NCBI GenBank assembly: GCA_000151295.1
Contig: GG745333.1
Location: 1,037,172 to 1,077,799 of the forward strand
DNA from: Allomyces macrogynus ATCC 38327
Lineage: Eukaryota > Blastocladiomycota > Blastocladiomycetes > Blastocladiales > Blastocladiaceae
Reading direction: 5' to 3'
Length of the DNA stretch: 40,628 nucleotides
The notes under the pieces were generated by a model. It was not told the DNA's origin. It made no database searches and saw nothing but the letters and a program-made list of their open reading frames with translations. The translations under genes were made by a program, and so were the position numbers. This document shows positions 33,154 through 40,628 of the stretch, in pieces; position 1 is the stretch's first letter; each line of letters opens with the position of its first letter.

Positions 33154-34126
33154 ATGCAGCACCGCCAAGGCCAACGACTAGACTCTCGCCGGCCCGGCTC
33201 TGCGACTGTACCAGCACGCTACCAGGCGGAGATTGATGTTCCAGAACCACCCAATCATGATTCGTTTGCGATCTGTTGCAGGAACTGGATAAAAATCAAG
33301 GATGCACGCACCGGCCGCGCTCTTTGGTCTAGCACCGACCTGTCCGTACGATTGCCCTCCCGAGCAGGGGAAAATGAGCTAGAAGAAACAATGAACGGCC
33401 AGCGCTTATCACCACCCGGTCTCGATCGGTCACCTAGCTCGACGGCATTTCAAGGCGAAATGAAAGGTCACGATAATGTTCACTTGAGTCAATCCTCTCA
33501 CCCTCCTCCTCTTCATCTAGCTGATGATGTGTCCTCCTCAATCGGATATTTAGTCTTGATGCCAATTGGCCTACTCCAGTGTCCCGTCGTGGCCCGCGAG
33601 CTCAACTTCACGTCTCTGTCGCCACAGCCCTTGGGGCACTTGCGCGTCAAGCAGGTGCGCATGATCCCCTCGCCCTCCCCGCGGCTTGCCAGACCGCCTA
33701 AACTCAACGCGTGCGGTTTTGGTCATCCGAATCATTCCAGGAATTTCTCGTCAACGGCATAATCATGGAAGGTCCGTGTCGCATTTCTTTCATTTCGGAT
33801 CCCTTGATCACGGCCTGAGCGCACGACTGACAACCCATAATGCCCTTGCAGAGTGGAACTTCGAGTTTGGATTTGTGATCCCCAACTCGGCCAACTCGTG
33901 GGAGACGTTCATGGAGGGCGACATTGAGGCCACGCACGAGTTGGACGAAGCCGTTTGGCAAGGGTACGCTGATGTTCGGGTATCGAATTTGTTGGAAGAG
34001 CACATCACTCAAGACTGCGTATTCGTTACGCATGGCAGAACTGATGTCATTGTCTTGACGCGCTTCTTTGATGGCGACCTCAAGCTCGGCACGTTCCGGC
34101 TCGCCATGGCGTACGCGCAATGTTGA
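33154..34126 (+). CDS. PDE6D: PDE6D/PrBP-delta, prenyl-protein carrier for cilia
   Basis: Soluble carrier that shields prenyl groups and delivers lipidated proteins, notably into cilia with Arl2/Arl3. Clear family blocks are NWIKIKDARTGRALWSSTDLS, CPVVARELNFTSLS, EFGFVIPNSANSWETF and TDVIVLTRFFDGDLKLGTF, in the order of human PDE6D. The 3' exons are secure: ..33654, 33741-33771, 33852-33963 and 34039-34126; their phases agree. The 5' half is not: start at 33154 (or 33126) is tentative, an acceptor just before NW (33288) hints at an earlier intron, and about 65 extra residues' worth of open frame lie between STDLS and CPVVARELN where human has about 16. A 54-nt intron at 33467-33520 would fit in phase. 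Confidence 0.8.
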
Positions 34127-34998
34127 GATGTCTGGAGACGTTGATAAATGATTTGTTGCAAATGGTCGCGCGTATTGGGCCAGCATTTCGCGCCTTTGAT
34201 GCCCAATGGCTGCAATTTGCGCGGCCAACAGCATTCCTGCCTCAAATTGGTCCCGGCAAGCAGCGACCTCGGCAAGCGAACAGTCGCAAATGGCGTTGCA
34301 ACACGAGACTGGAAGCTACGACACGCGCGGCTCGCGAGCGACAGGCTGCGAGACAGGCGACGCGCTCACGTGCAAACCATATTGTGCGAGACAAATTGCG
34401 ACCAACCAAAACGACGCTGGTTGCTTGCGCTGTGGCCACGGCCGTTCGCGTCGCGCCGGTGCCAACCTCGCCTCTCTATCCTCCCTCCCCCCCGTGCTCT
34501 AACTTGCTGCCTTCTACGAGAACCGCTTCCGTGCCTCGATTGCGCCCGCCCGGCCCCCACGCTTCCGCCTCGTCGCCATCCTCGTGCGCCGACGACGACG
34601 ACCAGACCTCCTTGCTGTTCGCGACGCGCGCTCCGGGCCGACTTGCCTCGACGCGTCCCCCTTTCCTCTTCCACGACCTCCTGACCCATCTTGCGACCGA
34701 CCGGCTCGTTACCTCCCGTCAACGACCGGCCCTCCACTGTGCGCGTGCCGGACCTCATAGATCGATAGATTTTGGGCCGGCCCGCACGTTCCTCTTACCG
34801 ACCGACCACGGCGCGAGGACACGCGGTTTATCGACCTCGTTCCTCTCCACCAAGTGCGCGACTCCTCCGGGCGTGGCCAGTTGCCGTCGACGTCGTCGTT
34901 CTATGGCCCGCTGTACTCGCTGCTCTCGAAGGTAGCCTACCGCCCGACGGCCGTCTTCCACCTTTCCCTCCTCCATCTCCATCACCCCGCAACCAACC
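34127..34998. other. Intergenic, kinase gene promoter
   Basis: 872 bp between PDE6D and the kinase start. Several open frames exist but none shows domain features. The CT-rich DNA before 34999 fits a promoter/5' leader. An isolated AT-rich GATCGATAGATT stands at about 34759-34770. Confidence 0.5.
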
Positions 34999-37504
34999 AT
35001 GACGCCGTCAGCCACGTCGACCGTGACGCCGCGCCCGACGTCGGGCACGAACCGGATCGGCCCGTACATCTTGTCCAAGGTGCTGGGCCAAGGGTCGACG
35101 GGCCGCGTGCGGCTCGGCGTGCACTACCGTACCAGTCAGAAAGTGGCCATCAAGATTATTCCAAAGACAGCGATGCTCGGGCATGGCGCGAGTGCCGCGC
35201 ACACGCAGAATTTGGCCAAGAAGATGGAGCGCGAGATTGTGATTATGAAACTCGTGCAGCACCCGAGCGTCATGCAGCTGTATGACGTGTACGAGACGGA
35301 CGAGGAGCTGTACGTTGGCTGTGCGGCGACGTGATCTCTGCGGCGCGGTTGGGTGACGGATGATGGGGGTGGGGACGGGGACGCGCTAGGTATTTGGTCC
35401 TCGAACACGTCGAGGGCGGCGAGCTCTTCGACTACCTCGTCAAGAAGGGCCGGCTCGACGAGCAAGAGGCGTGCTCGTTCTTTCAGCAGATCATCTACGG
35501 TGTCCACTACTGCCACCAGCACCTGATTTGGTATGCGTGCGCTGCTTTGGTTTGGTTTGGTATACCGTGGACGTATCACTCACCCGCTGTTGACGACGTC
35601 CGTGATTGTGTCCGGAAGCCATCGCGACTTGAAGCCTGGTCCGTTTGCTCCGTTTGCTTTCGTCGTCTTCCCGGCAACGCGCGTACAAATCTGACGCGCG
35701 GGCGATTGTAGAGAACCTGCTCTTGGACTCGACCCGAAAGATCAAGGTGGCCGACTTTGGCATGGCCAGTCTGCAGCAAATCGGCAAACAGCTCGAAACG
35801 TCGTGCGGGTTCGTGGCCTTCCATTGCAACCCACCAATCAAGAGAACACCTTGCTGACGGCCTTGTCTACCGTGCGCAGGTCGCCGCACTACGCGTCGCC
35901 CGAAATCATCAAGGGTGTCAAGTACGACGGCGCCAAAAGCGACATTTGGTCGTGCGTGTCCTCGCCCACCCACTCCGCTCCCCATTAGCACCATCCTAAC
36001 CCCCGCCCGCTCTCCATTTAGATGCGGTGTGATCCTGTACGCTCTGCTCGCCGGCAACCTTCCCTTCGACGACGACAACATCCGCCGCCTTTTGAGCAAA
36101 GTCAAGGCCGGCAAATTCTACATGCCCCCCCACATTTCCCCCGCCGCGCAGGACCTGATTCAGAAAATGCTCGTCGTCGATCCAGACCACCGGATGACCA
36201 TGGACCAGATCAAGCGGCACCCGTGGTTCAAGCAAGTGCCGGAACCCAAGGACCTCGACAAGCCCCCACTCAGCTCTGTCGTCGCACACGACCCGGTGGC
36301 CACCGATTCGTCAGCGCTCGACCCGGACGTGCTCCAGTGGCTGTCGCATCTCGGGTGGGCCGACGATAAGGCCCTGCGCGCGGTCCTGCTCGCGCACGGG
36401 CAAGCGGCCGAGAAAGTGTTCTATCAGTTACTCGTGAACCGGAAAGTCGACGACCTCGAGACCTACCTGAACGAGGAGTCCGACTCGCAGGACCGGCTCG
36501 ACGAAGCCGCCGCCGAGTCTACGGACACGTCCACGCCGCGCCGCCGCGCCGAGTCGCTCGCGTCCATGTACATGGACCGGCTCAAGGGGCGGTCGGAAAT
36601 GAACCTGAACGGCACGCCCGGCGAATTGCGCGGGTCCGTTGCGCGGATGGGATCGTCGTCGGGGAACTTGCTGGGTCCTGCTCGGACTACACGGCTCGAG
36701 TTCCGTGGCCGCGTCCAGTCGCTCGGGGACACGCTCGACCGCAACGGGAAGCCCTTGCCCAATGGGGCGGGCCGCGCGGCGTCGTTGCTTGGGCCCGGTG
36801 GCGAAGTGAAGCCGCGGCCATTGTCGATTGCGATCCCCCAGCCGACAGCCGTAATCACGGCCCCGTCCTCGGCGCCCGGGTCGCACTTTGTCCAGCACGG
36901 CGCGTCGAGTTCGGGGACTGGCACGCCGCTCACAGCGCCCGCGGCGGTCGGCCCGGACCCGACGGCGGCGCCACTCGGCACGCCCAAGTTCCACCGGCGC
37001 CGGCTGTCGCCGCCCTCGCTCACCCCGCCGTCCCCGTCCCCCGCGCCTGTGACCCCATCCGCCACCAACGGCGGTACCGGCGCGCGCCGGTCCTGGTTCG
37101 CGTCACTGTTCCACTTCCGCCCGGAATCCGTGGTCGCGATCGCGCCCTACTCTGCAGCCGAAGCCATGGCGCACGTGCGGCACGCGCTCGACCAATTCGA
37201 TGTGCGCATGCAGGACGGGCGCCGCGGCGGGATCAAGTGCAAGGCGGTCGTGCCCGCGAACCCCGAGTCGGCGCCGGGGGGTCCGACAAGGGATATCAAG
37301 TTCCGGATCGATGTGCGGGACGTGGCCGGGGCCACGGCGCAGGCGGAATTGACGTTTGCGTTGCAGAATGGGCCGTTGGCCGGGATGGATTGGATCGTGC
37401 ATAAGTTGGTGGCCAAGCACGTGTGTTTTGCTCCCGCGGCGGGGACGGCGGGGACGGGGACGACGGTGGTGGGTGGTGCGGTGACGACGACGCCGACACC
37501 GTGA
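34999..37504 (+). CDS. BRSK/SAD-type protein kinase (AMPK-related, Gin4/Cdr2-like)
   Basis: Ser/Thr kinase of the AMPK-related group, members of which control polarity, septins and the G2/M switch. Exons 34999-35309, 35390-35530, 35619-35638, 35712-35808, 35880-35951 and 36022-37504 sum to 2124 nt, 707 residues. Kinase domain about 20-280: GQGSTGRV loop, VAIK with Lys52, [33 protein letters not shown]-loop [14 protein letters not shown] (LKB1-type Thr) and APE-like SPE. A UBA-like helix region ([18 protein letters not shown]) follows, then a Ser/Pro-rich linker, then a KA1-like C-terminal domain ([34 protein letters not shown]) that matches BRSK. The catalytic loop lies on a 20-nt exon. The intron before it ends with an AAG acceptor. 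Confidence 0.93.
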
Positions 37505-37926
37505 TGAGGGAATGGGGGTAGACTTGATGAATGAGGACTTGAGTCGAGTGGGATGGTGGAAGATGCTGCTGCAGAGGATGGATGGAATCTCGGCGCGTTT
37601 ACCCCTGGCAATCGATGGTGCTGTCGTGAAAGAAATGGGTCTCTGGTCAGAGACGATGCGACCGGTGGGGAAAGAGCACCGTATATTTTCCGGGGGATGC
37701 ACGACAGACAGAACATGAAAAGGAAAAAGGGGTGGCGAGAGGTGACAGGGGACACAAATACAGACACGAGGAAAACAGGAACGAAACAAGGCTATGGTAA
37801 GCAAGAGGGGCACGGCAGAACTGAAACAACAGCAAAGGACCATCAGGCGATGATGGTTTGAACAAACACAAGCGAAAAGCAATCAATGCAAGAAAGAGGG
37901 TGGAATCAGAGACCTCACGCTCGGGC
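37505..37926. other. Convergent 3' region, kinase and membrane protein
   Basis: 422 bp between two converging stops. AG-rich on the plus strand (37700-37900), with no gene-like frame. Confidence 0.6.
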
Positions 37927-40625
37927 CTAGCCCTGGCGCACGACGGACGTCGACCGCGACCGCATCGACGTCGACCGGCGCAACGACGGCGTCCGCGCCC
38001 CCGTTGACGCACCGCTATCCGCACGTGCGCGCATCGACGACGCCGAATCCCCCTGTAGGATGCGCATCAATACGAGATCCGAGTCGTCCTTGCCGCCATC
38101 CGTATCGAGGTGCAGCGGGCGCATGCTGGAAATGCTCCCCGACGTGCGCGGCCGCGTGAGTCCCGCCGTAGCGGCATCCCCGCCCGTCGACGGCCGCGGC
38201 GCCGTGGCCGGGCGCGTCGAAGCGGGCGCGACGAGCGACATGGCGAGCGAGTCGTGGTTAGTCGTCGACCGTTGCGCAACGGCCGCGTGGTTGCTGAGTG
38301 CCGCGAGGGTACTGGCCGTCAGCGGCATTACCGACGGGGTCGTGAGCGGTGCCGGCGTGTCGAGTTTTGGCTTGCTATTGTCGGCGGCGCTCGACGTGGC
38401 CGCCTGCGAGTTGGCGACGGCCGCGCGCAACAAAGGGCGCGGCGACGGCACGTAGAGCGGCATCGCAAACACCGATCCGGGCCCGAGCAGCCCTTCACTA
38501 CTCTCAGAGACCGCGGCCGTCACGGGCTTCGCGAGTTTGGCCGCCGGTTTCGGCGCCGCCTTCGCCGTCGTCGTTGCAGCAGCCGGCTTCGGACTCGCCG
38601 GAATCGACGTGGACGACGGCACCTGCACACTCCCCAACCCAAGCAACCCGAAGGGGTCATCGTCGTTTGACGGAATGAACAGGAAACTGTTGAACGCGTC
38701 GGCCAAGTCGCCCAAGTCCGGCAAGTCGAGTTTCGGTGCGGCCGACGGCAACAAGTGCATCGACGCGGCCGATCCGACGGAATCGACACTGCCGAGCCGC
38801 GCGCGCGACGACGTGGCGACAGTGGGTTGCGCGGCGCTCACGCTCGTGCGCGACACGGACGCACGCGACTGGCTATTGGACCGCACGACGGCGGCGGGTG
38901 CCGGGATCGGGGAGGCGTCGCGTGCCGGAACCGAGGCCGGGGTCGCTGTGTTGGAAACAGCGGCAGGAGCAAGGGCGGGGGAGGAGGAAGGCGCAGAAGC
39001 GGGAGCAGGAGCCGGGGTGGGAGTGACAGAGGTAGGAGGGGCAGGGGGATCAGCGATGACGGCAGGAGCAAGGACGGGCGTGGACCCCGATCCGACAAGC
39101 TTGGTGGGATGAAGCGGACCAAGACTGCGGGGTCGGAACGAGAAAGACTCGCGCGACGGCGGTTTGTGGAGCGCCGGCGCCGCGGTCGGTGCCGGAATCG
39201 GTGCAGGCGCCACGGCCGGCGTCGGAATAGAGACCGGTGCCAATGTAGCGAGAGCAGGGGGGTCAGGTCGCTTGAGCGGCGCAACGGCAGGCGCCTTGGG
39301 CAGCAAAACACGCTCTTCCTCGGCTTTTTGCGTTGGCTCCACGGGCGAAGGGCTGCGGTCAGCCTGCTTGGTCAGGTCGGCGTCAAGGCTCTCGGCAACG
39401 AGCGTTGCGGGCGAGAGAACATCGTCAGTCTCGACAACACGCACAGGCGCGGCCGTGTTCACAATGGGCGCGGCCGGGTGAATGACCTTGGGGATCATGG
39501 GCGGTGCAAGATCAGGGTGCTTGGCATCATCGTGGTCGTGGTGGTGGTGGTCGTGCGCCAGGTCAGCTGGCGGCGTGAACGGCGGCGTATCCGAGTCGGG
39601 CGTGGCACCGTCGTCGCCGTCCGACGATGACGAGGACGACGAAGAAGTGGAGGGTACGCGCGCCAAGGGCGGCTTGGCACCGGACTGGTCGAGTGGACGG
39701 GTGGCGCTGTGATCTGCGGGGGGCACGGTGGCGTGCGGCAGCGCACCAGCGGTCGTGGTCGCCGTGGTCGGGTTGGTCAGAGTCGGGTTGGTGGTCGGCA
39801 TGGCCGTCTTGGATCCCAGCGTGAACGCGCGCAGCGGCAATGAGTCCATGTCGCCGAGGTCGCCACTGCCGGGCACTGTCCTCATGCCGCCGGCATTACC
39901 CGCTCCGGCGCTCGTGGAGCGAGCAGCGGCCATGGTGGCAGCAACGGGCTGGCGCACGGCCAGGTCGGGCATGGCGAGCGGGGCCGGCGCGCGAGTTGGT
40001 GCGCGCTTGCGCTTGAACAGGCACAGGCCGACGCCAAGCAGCACGACGGCAGCGGCCGCGGCGAGGCCGAGCGCCAGCGGGAGCACAGGTGTGGCCGCGG
40101 ACGTGGGTGTGTCGGCGGCGGCGATCATGACTGAGGGCGAGGAAGTTACAGCATCGGCCGTGCCCGACGAGTACGGGAACGGCGCCATGTCGACGAGATG
40201 CGGGGGAGGAGAGGCAGCGCGGGTGCGCCGGGTGCGCACGTCTCGGACAGTCGCTGGTAGGGCAAGGAGAGCGAGCGAGCGAACGTTGGGCGCGACAGAG
40301 TTGGCGTGGGCCTTGAAGTTGGTTGCGCAAAAGGGGGCGTCGGCAGGGCACACAGGACCAACTCCTGGAAACAGTGATCCGACGCGACAGACCGGCTGCG
40401 CCAGCAATCGGCCGCGCGCTCGAGGTTGCGTCTGTGGATGCAACGGCGGCGGTTCGAATGCAACAAGTTGCGCGGCAGGTCCACAATCGTGGTCGCGCTA
40501 TTCGTGGTGATGAAGTCAGGAGTCGGCTGCTGGGCGCGACGACGACGACGGTGAGCGAGCGACGGAGACCCGACGGCGAGCAGAGCAGCCAGCGGGGTGA
40601 CAGTGGAGACAGTCGACCGGGCCAT
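37927..40625 (-). CDS. Single-pass surface protein with signal peptide and long low-complexity tail
   Basis: Likely 873 residues from exons 40625-40575 and 40497-37927. The ATG at 40625 gives a signal-peptide-like MARSTVSTVTPLAALLA. A 77-nt intron (40498-40574, weak gtcggg donor, branch-like ctgac, tag acceptor) is needed to join it to the main frame. The short ectodomain has four or five Cys (HDCGPAAQLV, VCRVGS, VCPADAPFC). A transmembrane helix (LPLALGLAAAAAVVLLGVGL) is followed by a basic stop-transfer (CLFKRKR). The remaining about 650 residues are Ala/Pro/Ser/Thr-rich with an acidic Ser run and a basic Arg/Ser end, so they should be cytosolic. The layout recalls fungal wall-stress sensors (Wsc/Mid2), but no such domain is recognised. 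Confidence 0.72.
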
Positions 40626-40628
40626 CAC

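Noticed and set aside
40146..40510. Alternative Cys-containing frame continuing directly from the signal peptide
   Set aside because: It ends after about 160 residues without a membrane helix, while the other frame is open for 857 codons with Cys pattern and helix.

Overview
The window is nuclear DNA of a GC-rich, compact eukaryote with many short spliceosomal introns, most likely a zoosporic (flagellated) fungus. Three genes belong to cilium or flagellum families lost from Dikarya: MORN3, IFT46 and PDE6D. They sit beside fungal-type genes (a Ste7-like MAPKK, CAF16, a Gid7/WDR26 protein, VPS39). High GC together with flagellar genes fits Blastocladiomycota (Allomyces/Catenaria-like); that assignment is inference. 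Introns are mostly 54-92 nt, with GTACGT/GTGCGT/GTATG donors and a CTGAC/CTAAC-like branch site 20-30 nt before the acceptor. I built the gene models by joining exons where donor, acceptor, phase and protein-family alignment agreed. For most genes the summed exon length is an exact multiple of three.

Layout: MAPKK (+, 243-2378); VPS39 (-, 3019-6167); NOSIP (-, 6578-7675); MORN3 (+, 8132-9298) and IFT46 (+, 9486-11391) in tandem; USP39/Sad1 (-, 11479-13466); a small CHORD-like zinc protein (+, 13768-14112); CAF16 ABC ATPase (-, 14173-15410); WDR26/Gid7 (-, 15912-18770); PTAR1-like (+, 19252-20419); a putative mitochondrial protein (+, 21172-22215); a damaged RBR E3 ligase with a damaged membrane-tail reading frame and two further degenerate copies of that tail (+, about 22834-25300); a four-LIM protein (-, 25679-28019); Rabenosyn/Vac1-like FYVE protein (-, 28502-30176); an unknown proline-rich protein (+, 30562-32234); a small unknown protein (-, 32251-32859); PDE6D (+, about 33154-34126); a BRSK/SAD-type kinase (+, 34999-37504); and a signal-peptide membrane protein (-, 37927-40625).

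Themes: the genes are not one pathway. Flagellar trafficking (IFT46, PDE6D, MORN3), endolysosomal tethering (VPS39, Rabenosyn), ubiquitin biology (Gid7, NOSIP, RBR, the USP39 pseudo-enzyme) and kinase signalling (MAPKK, BRSK) are interleaved. Gene pairs are close: several share short head-to-head promoters or end tail-to-tail within 16-90 bp. No transposon, CRISPR array, rRNA or convincing tRNA was seen.

The features that most deserve a second look are the triplicated membrane-tail remnant beside the broken RBR gene, a set of +1 reading-frame breaks in four loci (assembly error, decay or recoding), the 20-30 nt microexons that carry kinase catalytic-core segments, and the hydrophobic N-terminus on the MAPKK.
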